Of a stretch of DNA of 64,000 bases, positions 1 to 9,078 are shown piece by piece. This stretch comes from Exiguobacterium acetylicum (GTDB lineage Bacteria > Bacillota > Bacilli > Exiguobacteriales > Exiguobacteriaceae), in the NCBI RefSeq assembly GCF_022170825.1, contig NZ_CP081878.1, positions 2,320,001 through 2,384,000 on the forward strand, written 5' to 3'. A program made the position numbers and the translations under genes. The notes under the pieces are model-generated. The model was not told where the DNA came from. It ran no database searches and saw nothing but the letters and a program-made list of their open reading frames with translations. Within the stretch, counting starts at the first letter, position 1; every line of letters begins with the position of its first letter.

Positions 1-301
1 TAACTGCGAGGTCAGCGAGCATCTTACGGTTAACGTCGATACCTGCTAATTTAAGACCATGCATCATGCGGCTGTAAGAAAGACCGTTGATACGTGCTGC
101 CGCATTGATCCGAGTGATCCAGAGGCGACGGAAGTCACGTTTCTTTTGACGACGGTCACGGTAAGCATACATGAGAGATTTCATGACTTGCTGTTTCGCA
201 ACCTTGAAGAGTGTATGTTTCGAGCCGTAGTAGCCCTTAGCTAATTTGAGTTGTTTTTTACGACGTTGACGAGTCGTATATCCGCCTTTTACGCGTGGCA
301 T
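1..301 (-). CDS. rplT: 50S ribosomal protein L20 (3' end outside window)
   Basis: This is the N-terminal 100 residues of L20, a 23S rRNA-binding protein needed early in 50S assembly; the C-terminus runs off the left edge. The protein starts MPRVKGG and has the basic [17 protein letters not shown] stretch and [20 protein letters not shown] typical of the family. The ATG at 301 is preceded by AGGAGGGA at good spacing. It is the third gene of infC-rpmI-rplT, 37 nt after rpmI. In Bacillus, L20 represses this operon by binding the leader upstream of infC, and a matching leader is present here. Confidence 0.97.
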   Translation of the reverse strand, partial: MPRVKGGYTTRQRRKKQLKLAKGYYGSKHTLFKVAKQQVMKSLMYAYRDRRQKKRDFRRLWITRINAAARINGLSYSRMMHGLKLAGIDVNRKMLADLAV

Positions 302-338
302 ATAAATTCCCTCCTAAATCTGTATACGATTGGATAAA

Positions 339-533
339 TTACTTCGCGATCATGTGACGGATGCGTTTGAAGTCACCCGTAGATACCATGCTAGCTTTAC
401 GTAATTTACGTTTCGCTTTTGTTGATTTGTTACCGAACAAGTGGCTTGTGTAAGCACGACCACGTTTCAATTTGCCAGAAGCAGTACGTTTGAAACGTTT
501 AGAAGCACCGCGGTGCGATTTCATTTTAGGCAT
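339..533 (-). CDS. rpmI: 50S ribosomal protein L35
   Basis: A 64-residue, very basic protein starting [15 protein letters not shown], the characteristic L35 N-terminus, and ending in RIRHMIAK. It is a structural component of the large ribosomal subunit. The length is the family norm (64-66 aa). The start ATG at 533 follows GGAGGGA with seven bases between. It lies between infC (27 nt upstream) and rplT (37 nt downstream), the conserved bacterial infC-rpmI-rplT operon, and shares the L20-controlled leader in front of infC. Confidence 0.97.
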   Translation of the reverse strand: MPKMKSHRGASKRFKRTASGKLKRGRAYTSHLFGNKSTKAKRKLRKASMVSTGDFKRIRHMIAK

Positions 534-560
534 GAGAGATTCCCTCCTACTTCGATTCGA

Positions 561-1076
561 TTAGTCTTCTTTCTTAGGAGCAAGCACGAGGAACATGCTG
601 CGTCCTTCCATCTTCGGTCTCTGTTCCACAACACCGAACTCACTTAAATCCGTTGCGAGACGTTCGAGAACGCGTCTACCGATTTCCGAGTGAGTGATGG
701 CACGACCGCGGAAACGAATACTCGCTTTCACTTTGTTACCATTCTCCAAGAATTTCTTCGCATTACGGAATTTCGTTTGGAAGTCGTTCTCCTCGATTGT
801 CGGGCTAAGACGAACTTCTTTCATCTGAATCACTTTTTGATTCTTCCGAGTTTCTTTGTCCTTCTTTTGCATCTCGAAACGGTATTTACCGTAGTCCATG
901 ATCTTACAAACTGGCGGCGTCGCCTGTGGAGCGACCATGACGAGGTCAAGTTCCGCTTCCTCAGCGAGACGTAACGCTTCGTTGCGTGATTGGACACCTA
1001 GTTGAGCACCATCCGCTCCGATAAGACGAACTTCTCGGGCACGGATGCTTTCATTGATTAACAGATCTTTGCTAAT
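561..1076 (-). CDS. infC: Translation initiation factor IF-3 (AUU start)
   Basis: IF-3 binds the 30S subunit, prevents premature 50S joining and checks the start codon-initiator tRNA pairing. The 171-residue product has the N-domain (VNE-like [13 protein letters not shown], about residues 7-75), a lysine-rich linker and the C-domain with [10 protein letters not shown] and RPKMEGRSM. The frame is open much further upstream, but the only start giving a normal IF-3 end is ATT at 1076-1074, six bases after GGAGGTG. AUU starts are known for infC in other bacteria and let IF-3 limit its own synthesis. An ATG 15 nt further upstream lies just before the SD itself and is rejected. Confidence 0.93.
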   Translation of the reverse strand: MSKDLLINESIRAREVRLIGADGAQLGVQSRNEALRLAEEAELDLVMVAPQATPPVCKIMDYGKYRFEMQKKDKETRKNQKVIQMKEVRLSPTIEENDFQTKFRNAKKFLENGNKVKASIRFRGRAITHSEIGRRVLERLATDLSEFGVVEQRPKMEGRSMFLVLAPKKED

Positions 1077-1277
1077 GGTTAGCACCTCCATCGTGCATTG
1101 CACGAAAAATGAATGATAGAAAACGCTATAAAAAAAGCGTCGGCAGTTTTTCCCGCCCACACTCATAAGGAACGCCAAAGCATAGCAGTTGCTATACATT
1201 GCGATCTTCATGATGAACCAGTACGAGTTATCATACATGGTGAGAAGCGGGATGCTTCTGCTTTGTTGTCATTTCAC
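1077..1277 (-). promoter_or_regulatory. infC-rpmI-rplT leader, L20-type autoregulatory leader
   Basis: About 200 nt of untranslated RNA separate the promoter from infC. It holds a GC hairpin followed by seven U (1130-1162) and, immediately before the SD, a perfect 7-bp inverted repeat around one base (1091-1105). Position and architecture fit the L20 leader family of Bacillales, where L20 binding favours premature termination. The family call rests on position and the attenuator; no covariance model was run. Confidence 0.7.
1130..1162 (-). terminator. Attenuator hairpin in the infC leader
   Basis: On the minus strand GUGU-g-GGC pairs with GCC-g-ACGC and is followed by a run of seven U, about 50 nt before infC. 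A terminator placed between promoter and first gene indicates transcription attenuation, as in the Bacillus infC operon. Confidence 0.65.
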
Positions 1278-1283
1278 TTTGCT

Positions 1284-1313
1284 ATCATAGCACTTGTTTT
1301 CCCGTGATGTCAA
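1284..1313 (-). promoter_or_regulatory. SigA-type promoter for infC operon
   Basis: Minus strand TTGACA (1308-1313), an 18-base spacer, then TATGAT (1284-1289). It is a near-consensus promoter with an expected start near 1277, 200 nt before infC. Confidence 0.8.
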
Positions 1314-1467
1314 GCCGCTTTCTATGTTCTTACAGAACGTTGCTCACATACTTGATTATAATAGCAATCCTTTGGCGGATAAGCAAGAAGTTTCTAACCT
1401 GTTTTTCGCGGGTACATTCATTATGTGTAAAAAAAGATTCAGAACATCCGCAAGCAAAATTGTTTAT

Positions 1468-1491
1468 TTAGAATGATTATTGTTTTATAAT
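1468..1491 (+). promoter_or_regulatory. katA promoter with PerR-like box
   Basis: TTAGAATGATTATTG (1468-1482) matches the PerR consensus TTATAATNATTATAA at 11 of the 14 defined bases, and it directly precedes the -10 element TATAAT (1486-1491). A weak -35 (TTTATT) sits 17 bases upstream of the -10. Binding here would block RNA polymerase, giving peroxide-inducible catalase. PerR itself is not in the window. Confidence 0.5.
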
Positions 1492-1524
1492 CAATTTAAT
1501 CTTACATAAGGGGGAGAATAACAG

Positions 1525-2994
1525 ATGAATGAAAAACGATTAACGACCAATCAAGGTGTACCAATCGGTGACAATCAGAATTCACGTACAGCTGGACGAC
1601 GTGGACCGACATTGTTAGAAGACTATCAACTAATTGAAAAAATGGCCCATTTCGACCGAGAACGTGTACCTGAGCGTGTCGTACATGCTCGTGGGTTTGG
1701 TGCTCACGGTGTCTTCACTGTCAAAAACTCAATGAAAAAGTACACGAAAGCAGCGTTTTTACAAGAAGAAGGTACGGAAGTTCCTGTCTTCGCCCGTTTC
1801 TCGACTGTTATTCACGGCACGCACTCTCCAGAGACGCTACGTGATCCACGCGGTTTCTCTGTTAAGTTCTATACAGAAGAAGGAAACTGGGATTTCGTCG
1901 GGAACAACCTTCCTGTCTTCTTCATTCGTGACGCAATGAAGTTCCCGGATATGGTCCATTCACTCAAACCAGATCCACGCACGAACATTCAAGATCCTGA
2001 CCGTTACTGGGATTTCATGACGCTTCGTCCAGAATCGACGAATATGCTCATGCATCTCTTTACGGATGAAGGGATTCCTGCAAGCTACCGTAAAATGCGT
2101 GGTTCTTCCGTCCACTCATTTAAATGGGTGAATGCTCATGGTAATACGGTTTATGTGAAACTACGCTGGGTACCAAAAGCTGGTGTTCACAATCTCTCAG
2201 CAGAAGAAGCAACAGAGATTCAAGGAAAAGACTTTAACCATGCTTCAAACGATACATTCCAAGCGATTGAAGATGGAGATTATCCGGAATGGGATCTGTT
2301 CGTACAAGTACTCGATCCGGCTGACGTCGATCAGTTCGATTTCGATCCGCTTGACGCGACAAAAGATTGGTTCGAAGATGTCATCCCGTTCCAACACGTC
2401 GGTACAATGACATTAAACAAAAATGTCGACAACTACTTTGCTGAAACAGAATCGGTTGGTTTTAACCCAGGTGTCTTGATTCCAGGGATGTTGCCATCTG
2501 AAGATAAGTTGTTACAAGGTCGCTTGTTCTCTTATTCAGACACGCAACGTTACCGTATCGGCACGAACTATCAACAACTCCCGATCAACTGTCCGTTCGC
2601 ACAAGTAAACAACTACCAACGTGATGGCGCAATGCCGGTTGGTCAGCAAACGAGTCCGGTCAACTATGAACCGAACCGTTATCAAGAAGAACCAAAAGAA
2701 ACACCAGAGTACACGGAAGAAAATCAACCGTTGCTTGATGATAAACATGGTCGTCTCGAAATCGAGAAGACGAACAACTTCGGTCAAGCTGGTGAGGTCT
2801 ACCGCCGTATGACGGAAGAAGAGCAAGCTGCTCTCTTGAAAAACCTCGTCAATGATCTTGAGCAAGTGCGCCATGAGAACACGGTTCTGCTTGCAATCTG
2901 TAACTTCTATCGCGCCGATGCTTCACTCGGTCAGAAACTATCAGATGCTCTTAAAGTCGATATCGAACCGTTCTTACAACAAATGCGTTCGTAA
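1525..2994 (+). CDS. katA: Monofunctional heme catalase
   Basis: Decomposes hydrogen peroxide to water and oxygen in the cytoplasm. At 489 residues it is a small-subunit (clade 3 type) catalase. Visible signatures are the catalytic His at about residue 54 in VVHARGFGAHG, the distal Asn in FVGNNLPVFF (about 127) and the proximal heme Tyr in RLFSYSDTQRYR (about 337). The ATG at 1525 follows GGGGGAG. The gene stands alone, between the leader of the infC operon and a convergent secreted protein gene, with its own terminator at 3003-3036 and a PerR-like box over the promoter. The position beside infC is not the Bacillus subtilis arrangement, so it is an accessory insertion in this otherwise conserved block. 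Confidence 0.96.
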   Translation: MNEKRLTTNQGVPIGDNQNSRTAGRRGPTLLEDYQLIEKMAHFDRERVPERVVHARGFGAHGVFTVKNSMKKYTKAAFLQEEGTEVPVFARFSTVIHGTHSPETLRDPRGFSVKFYTEEGNWDFVGNNLPVFFIRDAMKFPDMVHSLKPDPRTNIQDPDRYWDFMTLRPESTNMLMHLFTDEGIPASYRKMRGSSVHSFKWVNAHGNTVYVKLRWVPKAGVHNLSAEEATEIQGKDFNHASNDTFQAIEDGDYPEWDLFVQVLDPADVDQFDFDPLDATKDWFEDVIPFQHVGTMTLNKNVDNYFAETESVGFNPGVLIPGMLPSEDKLLQGRLFSYSDTQRYRIGTNYQQLPINCPFAQVNNYQRDGAMPVGQQTSPVNYEPNRYQEEPKETPEYTEENQPLLDDKHGRLEIEKTNNFGQAGEVYRRMTEEEQAALLKNLVNDLEQVRHENTVLLAICNFYRADASLGQKLSDALKVDIEPFLQQMRS

Positions 2995-3002
2995 TATGAC
3001 AC

Positions 3003-3036
3003 AAGCACCCTTGACTTACGTCTCGGGTGCTTTTTT
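3003..3036 (+). terminator. katA terminator
   Basis: AAGCACCC pairs with GGGTGCTT around a 14-base loop, followed by six T. It starts 9 bases after the katA stop codon. Confidence 0.85.
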
Positions 3037-3045
3037 GTATCAAAT

Positions 3046-4251
3046 TTAGTATGGAACAAACTCGTATCGTTCGGCCGTCTTATACGTGAACTCATTCAGT
3101 TTTTTAAATAAGACGATTTGATCGAGACCGACTTGTTTAACAGTGTTTTGTTGCATATAACGTTTTTGTTCCGACGTAAAAGAATTATAAATCGGGGCAT
3201 AACCATTACTTTGGAACGGTTGCATTTGAATCGCCCGATCCGCGTCTTCAAATCGGTTATACCGAATCGTACCTCCGATAACTCCTCTACCGAGAATCGC
3301 CATCGCCTTCCCATCCGCGCGATGAACGTTTCGAATCGTATTGTATCGAACCGTTGGATTCTTCCAATTCATCATCGAAATCGCATAATCCTTCGTTCCG
3401 TCAATCGTGTTTTTTTCAATCCGGATATTCGTGTGTAATCTCTTTTCTGTATATTGATGTGTACCGATTGCTACGTTGATATTACGGAATTGATTATTAC
3501 GAATCGTGATATCTGCGTTCGGCGTTCCGTCTTGTTTCGACCACTTCCAATTGAATCCCTTTGTGATCGGATCTGGTGTATCGAGATTAATCGATTCATT
3601 CGGACCTGTATTCGGTATCATGACGGCGTCGACGAATTTCATGTTTTCGATGATTGCCTTCTTCGTCGCATCAAGTTCCATCGCATGTGATCCCTTTTGA
3701 TTCCGCACCGTGATACCGCCGATGTATAAGTTTTGATTGTGCGCAATGGCAAACGCTGAGCCACGCGTATATCGATTCAAATCGATTTGCACATTTCCTT
3801 TTCCAATGATTTTAACGTTCTGCGAGCCATCATACTTTCCGACCTTTTTATTCAAACGCAAGACGGATGGAGCAACCAAATCAAAGACGCTAGTCGTTGA
3901 ACTAATCTTTGTCGTACCGGTCTCCGTCGTCTTCTTGATGATGACGCCATCTTCCAAGATTACCGTCGTATTGGACGGAATACCGACACGTAATGGGGAC
4001 AGATATGTTCCTCTTGTTAAAACAAGTGTTCCCCCACCCTCTTTTTCAAGGCGCTCTAAATAAGAGCGCATCGTATAGTGGTTGCGCGTCTTTGCGTTAT
4101 AAGTCGTATATTTACGAATCGTCGGGTCAATCGCTTCTGTCTTTGGTGTGATCCGGTATGTCTTTTTAGTCGTCGCTGCATCCGCTACGCCCGGATGAAT
4201 ACCGATTAAAAGTGAAGAGGCGATGAACACAGCAAGAGTGGTTTGCTTCAT
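3046..4251 (-). CDS. Secreted right-handed parallel beta-helix protein (pectate lyase fold)
   Basis: A 401-residue exported protein. The chosen ATG at 4251 follows GGGAGG and begins MKQTTLAVFIASSLLIG, a signal peptide with likely cleavage after VADA. The body has many short beta-turn repeats (DITIRNNQFRNIN, IRIEKNTIDGTKDYAI, VRYNTIRNVHRADGKA, IRYNRFEDADRAIQ) characteristic of right-handed parallel beta-helix (PbH1) enzymes, and an early stretch (LEDGVIIKKT) like that of pectate lyase/glycosyl hydrolase 28 relatives. This points to binding or cleaving a polysaccharide outside the cell. Substrate and catalytic residues cannot be assigned by eye. A longer reading frame adds 12 residues but lacks an RBS. 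It is single-gene, with katA convergent downstream. Confidence 0.8.
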   Translation of the reverse strand: MKQTTLAVFIASSLLIGIHPGVADAATTKKTYRITPKTEAIDPTIRKYTTYNAKTRNHYTMRSYLERLEKEGGGTLVLTRGTYLSPLRVGIPSNTTVILEDGVIIKKTTETGTTKISSTTSVFDLVAPSVLRLNKKVGKYDGSQNVKIIGKGNVQIDLNRYTRGSAFAIAHNQNLYIGGITVRNQKGSHAMELDATKKAIIENMKFVDAVMIPNTGPNESINLDTPDPITKGFNWKWSKQDGTPNADITIRNNQFRNINVAIGTHQYTEKRLHTNIRIEKNTIDGTKDYAISMMNWKNPTVRYNTIRNVHRADGKAMAILGRGVIGGTIRYNRFEDADRAIQMQPFQSNGYAPIYNSFTSEQKRYMQQNTVKQVGLDQIVLFKKLNEFTYKTAERYEFVPY

Positions 4252-4416
4252 TCTGTAACTCCCTTCCCATTCTTCAAAACATTTCATCCACTGAAGGTTT
4301 ATTATAGCATTTATCCAATTAAAGGAAAATTCTATTTCTGTAGTTCTATATAGATTCAGTTGGATGTTCTATCTGTTTCATCGGTATGAAATTGGTTTCT
4401 TTCAAGCACCCCATCA

Positions 4417-4457
4417 CAAAAACAATCCGCCCTACATCAGCAGGACGGATTGTTTTT
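4417..4457 (-). terminator. thrS terminator
   Basis: On the minus strand ACAATCCG and CGGATTGT form the outer stem, followed by five T, ending just past the thrS stop. The rest of 4252-4416 is AT-rich and should contain the promoter of the beta-helix gene. Confidence 0.8.
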
Positions 4458-4468
4458 GTATACATGAA

Positions 4469-6409
4469 TTATTTTGAACGGTTTGCGATTTCTTGCTCTA
4501 AATCTGAAACAAATTGTTCGAGTGATGCATTGCTCGAGTCTTTTGAACCGTAGCGGCGAATGTTAACTTCGCGCGCTTCCACTTCTTTGTCACCTAAAAC
4601 GAGCATGACTGGTACTTTGTTGACTTGTGCTTCACGAATACGGTAACCGAGTTTCTCGTCACGGAAATCTGTTTCGACGCGGATTCCCTTTTTCAACAGA
4701 ATCGCTTTGATTTCACGGGCATAGTCCTCATGAACACCGGAAACCGGAATCAATTTCACCTGAACCGGTGCGAGCCATGTCGGGAACGCGCCTTTGTATT
4801 CTTCAATCAAGTAAGCAACGAATCGTTCCATCGTCGAAACAACACCTCGGTGTAAGACGACTGGACGGTGATCTTGACCATCATTGCCTTTGTATGTCAA
4901 TTCGAATCGCTCTGGTAAGAGGAAGTCAAGTTGAACTGTTGAGAGTGTTTCATCTTTACCAAGTGCTGTCCGAACTTGTACGTCAAGCTTCGGTCCGTAG
5001 AATGCAGCTTCGCCTTCTGCTTCGAAATATTCAAGTTCGAGCTCATCCATCGTTTCTTTCAGCTCACGCTGTGCCATTTCCCAGATTGCATCGTTATCGA
5101 AGTACTTCTCTTTATCCGCTGGGTCACGATACGAAAGACGGAACTTGTAATCTGTAATTCCGAAGTCAGCATAGACTTCTTGAATAAGATGAACGATTGC
5201 TTTGAACTCATCTTTCATTTGGTCAGGACGGACGAACGTATGCCCATCGTTGAGGACCATGTAACGAACACGTTGGAGTCCAGTTAAGGCACCAGACATT
5301 TCATAACGGTGCATGCCACCAAGCTCAGCGACACGAAGCGGCAAATCACGGTATGAACGTGGTTCGTTCTTGTAGACCATCATATGGTGCGGACAGTTCA
5401 TCGGACGAAGAACGAGTTCTTCATTGTCCATCTCCATTTTCGGGAACATGTCATCTTGATAGTGATCCCAGTGACCAGATGTTTTGTACAAATCAACTGA
5501 ACCAAGAACTGGTGTGTAGACATGCTCATAGCCAAGTTCGAGTTCCTTATCAACGATATAACGCTCGACTGTACGACGGATCGCTGCCCCTTTTGGTAAC
5601 CACATCGGGAGTCCTTGACCGACTTCTTGAGAAGTGAAGAACAAACCAAGTTCTTTCCCGAGCTTACGGTGATCACGCTCTTTTGCTTCAGCGAGGAAGT
5701 GGAGATGTTGTTTCAACTGATCTTTTGTCGCCCATGCTGTACCGTAAATCCGTTGAAGCATCTTATTTTTTGAATCACCACGCCAGTAAGCACCAGCAAT
5801 GCTCATCAATTTGAAGACTTGTAGCTTCGCTGTCGCTGGCACGTGTGGTCCACGACAGAGATCGAAGAATTCGCCTTGACGGTAGAACGTCAAATCCTGA
5901 TCAGCAGGAATCGACTCGATCAATTCAACTTTCAACGGATCATTGAGTTCTTTATAAATCGCGAGTGCTTCGTCACGTGAGACGACTTCGCGTTCGATCG
6001 GCAAGTTCTCACCCGCGATTTTGTTCATCATCTTCTCGATTTCCGGAAGATCTTCTTCCGTCAGGCGACGTTCCATATCGATATCATAGTAGAAACCATT
6101 CTCGATTGTCGGTCCAATACCGAGATGAATCGTTTCATCTGGGTACAGGCGTTTGATTGCTTGTGCCATCAAGTGAGCCGATGAGTGACGAATCAAGTCG
6201 AGACCTTCTTCTGAATCCGGCATGATCAATTCGATTGTGCCATCCTCTTCGATTGGACGACGATAATCGATTGCTTGTCCATTTAATTTTGCAGCAAATG
6301 CTTTTTTACGAAGTCCTGGGCTGATGGAAGCCGCAACCTCTTCAGCTGTCGTGCCGGCTGCGAATTCCTTTACAGCGCCATCTGGAAATGTAAGTGCGAT
6401 GTTTGACAT
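4469..6409 (-). CDS. thrS: Threonyl-tRNA synthetase
   Basis: Charges tRNA-Thr. The 646-residue protein has an N-terminal TGS domain (about 1-62), the second additional (editing) domain with [11 protein letters not shown] (about 73-83) that deacylates Ser-tRNA-Thr, the class II core with the zinc-binding MNCPHHM (about residue 333) and the motif 2 region around [14 protein letters not shown], and a C-terminal anticodon-binding domain from about 540. The ATG at 6409 (MSNIALTF) follows AAGGGGG; the open frame extends seven codons further but without a usable RBS. Expression is under the T-box leader just upstream and ends at a strong terminator. Confidence 0.97.
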   Translation of the reverse strand: MSNIALTFPDGAVKEFAAGTTAEEVAASISPGLRKKAFAAKLNGQAIDYRRPIEEDGTIELIMPDSEEGLDLIRHSSAHLMAQAIKRLYPDETIHLGIGPTIENGFYYDIDMERRLTEEDLPEIEKMMNKIAGENLPIEREVVSRDEALAIYKELNDPLKVELIESIPADQDLTFYRQGEFFDLCRGPHVPATAKLQVFKLMSIAGAYWRGDSKNKMLQRIYGTAWATKDQLKQHLHFLAEAKERDHRKLGKELGLFFTSQEVGQGLPMWLPKGAAIRRTVERYIVDKELELGYEHVYTPVLGSVDLYKTSGHWDHYQDDMFPKMEMDNEELVLRPMNCPHHMMVYKNEPRSYRDLPLRVAELGGMHRYEMSGALTGLQRVRYMVLNDGHTFVRPDQMKDEFKAIVHLIQEVYADFGITDYKFRLSYRDPADKEKYFDNDAIWEMAQRELKETMDELELEYFEAEGEAAFYGPKLDVQVRTALGKDETLSTVQLDFLLPERFELTYKGNDGQDHRPVVLHRGVVSTMERFVAYLIEEYKGAFPTWLAPVQVKLIPVSGVHEDYAREIKAILLKKGIRVETDFRDEKLGYRIREAQVNKVPVMLVLGDKEVEAREVNIRRYGSKDSSNASLEQFVSDLEQEIANRSK

Positions 6410-6433
6410 GACTGTTTCCCCCTTATACAAAAT

Positions 6434-6678
6434 AAAAAAGACTCATCCCTAAAAAGGGACGAGTCTTAATCTCGTGGTACCACCCTCGTTCCCGGACCAT
6501 ATGCTGGTTCGGCTCGAACACGCGTTAACGGGCGTGAGGCGCAAACGGATTAGCCCCGTTCGTGCTATGAGGGAGTAAAGACATGAATGATTCCATGAGA
6601 AGCTTCCACCATTCTTCTCTCGCTAGTTTGGTTCATTTCATTCTTCGTATCCTCAATCGTTGCATCGTCTATTGACGT
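6434..6678 (-). promoter_or_regulatory. T-box riboswitch leader of thrS
   Basis: The minus strand carries the T-box element GGGTGGTACCACG (about 6472-6485) followed by a GC-rich terminator hairpin with a U run (6434-6467), the diagnostic pair of T-box leaders. Stem I lies at about 6560-6660 and contains the GGTGGAAGC apical motif. ACT at 6574-6576, next to the helix closed by CCCTCA, is a possible Thr specifier, but I am not certain of the register. Uncharged tRNA-Thr would stabilise the antiterminator. Confidence 0.9.
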
Positions 6679-6684
6679 GTCATT

Positions 6685-6714
6685 AGTATAACGAATTCGC
6701 CGCTTCCTTGACAA
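6685..6714 (-). promoter_or_regulatory. thrS promoter
   Basis: Minus strand TTGTCA (6709-6714), 18 bases, TATACT (6685-6690), located 7 bases after the dnaI stop codon and directly before the T-box leader. Confidence 0.7.
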
Positions 6715-6720
6715 GGAAAA

Positions 6721-7638
6721 TTAGTAGCGACGTCGATTTTCACCGAGGAACTCGATTGGTTGTGTCGTCGTCCGAATCCGTTCCATCAGTCGTGCTGCCT
6801 TTAACTTATCACCTTGATCATTTGTAATCCCAAAATGAAGCTCCAGTTCATCATAAGATAAGTTCGAGCTGAATAACGTCGGCAGACGATGCATCATCCG
6901 GTACTGCAAAATGATCCCAAACAATTCATCCCGTACCCACGGACTGATCGACTCCGCTCCGATATCGTCAATCAATAAGACCGGAATCGTTTGGAATCCT
7001 TCAAGGAACGTATCAAACGAGTCGGAGCGAATCCGTCGCTTCGCCTCGGCGACGAATCCTGGGGCATGAACGAGAATCGTCGCAATCCGTTCTTTTTTCA
7101 AGGCATTCCCGATCGCAGCTAAGAGATACGTTTTTCCTACACCAAAACTTCCGTGCAGATAGAGTCCTTTCACTTGCTCTTTTGAGCGCAGATGATTCAG
7201 GAACTGGGAAGCTGCACGTAAGGCAAGCTTCCGGTCCGTCGTCGATAAGTCAAAATCACTAAAGTTCGCATCGCGGACTTCGTCCGGAAGGAATAGGCTC
7301 TTGAATTTTTTCTCAAGTGCGCGTTCATCCTCTCGATCTTTAAGTGCTTGCGACTTCTCATATGAAACAACAATCTGTCCTTTTTCGACATGTAGGATCG
7401 GCTGATAGCCTTCGATGACGGCTTTACCTTCAATCAGTCGGTTTCCGTCCATCTGCTCTGCGTATTCATTTAGTTTGAGCATACCACGCTCAATCATCCG
7501 TTGATCGATTTCCGGATGAGTCCGTAAAAACATGACGACACCTGGATGAGATAACACCCGTTGTTGAATCGCTCGAACCGATTCTGCGACATCTGGTCGA
7601 CTTAATATTTTTTCGATAGATGATTGGATATGTTCCAT
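6721..7638 (-). CDS. dnaI: Primosomal protein DnaI (helicase loader)
   Basis: DnaI is the AAA+ ATPase that loads the replicative helicase DnaC onto DNA during initiation in Bacillales. The 305-residue protein has the N-terminal helicase-binding region (residues 1-130) with its VVSYEKSQALKDRED linker, then an AAA+ module: Walker A GSFGVGKTYLLAA at about 165-177, Walker B VLLIDDIG at about 225 and a conserved SNLSYDELELHF near 275. The ATG at 7638 is preceded by AAAGGAG. It lies 12 nt downstream of dnaB, the partner with which it acts at oriC and in restart; the pair are almost certainly cotranscribed. Confidence 0.95.
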   Translation of the reverse strand: MEHIQSSIEKILSRPDVAESVRAIQQRVLSHPGVVMFLRTHPEIDQRMIERGMLKLNEYAEQMDGNRLIEGKAVIEGYQPILHVEKGQIVVSYEKSQALKDREDERALEKKFKSLFLPDEVRDANFSDFDLSTTDRKLALRAASQFLNHLRSKEQVKGLYLHGSFGVGKTYLLAAIGNALKKERIATILVHAPGFVAEAKRRIRSDSFDTFLEGFQTIPVLLIDDIGAESISPWVRDELFGIILQYRMMHRLPTLFSSNLSYDELELHFGITNDQGDKLKAARLMERIRTTTQPIEFLGENRRRY

Positions 7639-7650
7639 GTCCCGACTCCT

Positions 7651-9012
7651 TTAGTTCCCCTTCAGTTCCCGTAAGATCCGTTCCATCTCTTCATCGTCCG
7701 GAACATCTGCTTCGAAACTCGCTTTTTTAGATGCTTCATACTGCTGTTGTTTCGCTTTTTCTTCTTGTAGCCACTTTGGATTTGGACCACCGTTCGTATT
7801 ACTCGTCCGTCCCCTGCGTCCACCAACGGTCTGACGCGAACGCTCTTGTTTTTGCTCCTGCTTCTTCGCAATCAAGTCATCCTGCTCCTGCGTCTTCGCC
7901 AGTGCTTCCGAAGCTGTCACGTACCCTTTTTGTTTCCAATCATCGACGATCGATAAAAGGAAGTTCTTACTGAAGCGATTATCCTTTTTGACGACGAGGG
8001 CATAGTAATAAGCGGCATTGACGATCCCAGACGACATCTCATAATCAATGATCAATTGCTGGATCAACTCTTCATCCCGCTCAGATAATGCTTTGACCTT
8101 TCGCAACTTCGCGACATAGTGCTTCGGATGCGTGCTTTCCATCGTCTCCGTCGCTTCGATGTCTCCAACTTCGACCGAATCTTGCGAAGCGACCTTCGCC
8201 TTCTTCTCTCGACTGAGCTTTTGCTTTGCTGATAACATCATCTGTTTACAGCGTTCTTGTTTCTCAGCATCAGTCATCGGCAGATACGCTTCGTGCCGGA
8301 AACGGGCATTCAACAGTTCCGCCATCAGTGCTTCGTTCGACTGGGTGACATAGGCAAGCTTAACAAGTAGATGATCGATTGCCTTTGAATAAAATGTTCG
8401 TGGTAGGAAACGATCCGTTTGTCGCTTCATCTCCTCTAGATCAAACGAATAATCGAATTCATATACCGCGCGTTCCTGTTTCGCATAAGCTTTTGGCTGA
8501 TGCGCGGAAGCAAGACCTGCTTTTACATCGAATACTTGATCGAATCGAACCGTCCGATCGACGATATTCTTCGGAAGCGGCTCCGTCCGGAAACGATGCT
8601 GCAAGGACCGGAAACGAATTTCGCCGACACGATAAAAGAGCAAGCTCGATAACACTCCGTCATTTAAAAAAGTATTCGGCGCGAGTGGTACCCGGATTTG
8701 ATAGATGTAACGATACGCTGCCTGGCGTGCTTCAAACGTCCGAATCAAACCGATGCCTTCTAGCTTGAACAGTTCTTCCTTGAACTCATCGACGGAAAAA
8801 CCAAGCAATGTTCCAAGTTCCGCATGGGAGATATACTGGGATTTCGTTTTCCCCGGAATCATCTCACTCCAAAACGTTTGATACAGTCCAAGCGCTTTGA
8901 CACCAATGATCGGTTGGTACAAATAATATAAAGATTGATAGGCTTCACGGTCGACGACTCCGTTGCTCATCACTAAGCAAAGATCGGTACCGGAAAGTTC
9001 ACGTTCTACCAT
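7651..9012 (-). CDS. dnaB: Replication initiation and membrane attachment protein DnaB
   Basis: This is the Gram-positive DnaB (not the E. coli helicase), which with DnaD and DnaI loads the helicase at the origin and tethers it to the membrane. The 453-residue product starts MVERELSGTDLCLVMSNG, has an N-terminal winged-helix domain with YQSLYYLYQPIIGVKALGLY (residues about 25-45), and a C-terminal DnaB/DnaD-type domain around IIDYEMSSGIVNAAYYYALV (about 315-335), followed by a charged Gln/Lys-rich tail. The SD AAGGAAAGGA precedes ATG at 9012. The dnaB-dnaI pair matches the Bacillus order. Confidence 0.93.
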   Translation of the reverse strand: MVERELSGTDLCLVMSNGVVDREAYQSLYYLYQPIIGVKALGLYQTFWSEMIPGKTKSQYISHAELGTLLGFSVDEFKEELFKLEGIGLIRTFEARQAAYRYIYQIRVPLAPNTFLNDGVLSSLLFYRVGEIRFRSLQHRFRTEPLPKNIVDRTVRFDQVFDVKAGLASAHQPKAYAKQERAVYEFDYSFDLEEMKRQTDRFLPRTFYSKAIDHLLVKLAYVTQSNEALMAELLNARFRHEAYLPMTDAEKQERCKQMMLSAKQKLSREKKAKVASQDSVEVGDIEATETMESTHPKHYVAKLRKVKALSERDEELIQQLIIDYEMSSGIVNAAYYYALVVKKDNRFSKNFLLSIVDDWKQKGYVTASEALAKTQEQDDLIAKKQEQKQERSRQTVGGRRGRTSNTNGGPNPKWLQEEKAKQQQYEASKKASFEADVPDDEEMERILRELKGN

Positions 9013-9035
9013 CTGACTCGTCCTTTCCTTAGGGA

Positions 9036-9075
9036 GAAAAAGAGAGGTACGCTGACCGGACAGGCGACCTCTCTT
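9036..9075 (-). terminator. nrdR terminator
   Basis: Minus strand AGAGAGGT...ACCTCTCT stem followed by TTTTTC, beginning only a few bases after the nrdR stop codon. It separates nrdR from dnaB, where readthrough or a hidden promoter must feed dnaB. Confidence 0.65.
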
Positions 9076-9078
9076 CTA

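Noticed and set aside
1077-1238. N-terminal extension of infC to an ATG at 1238
   Set aside because: The extension is Cys/Phe/Tyr-rich, unlike IF-3, and covers the leader, its attenuator and the SD; the ATT start gives a normal N-terminus.
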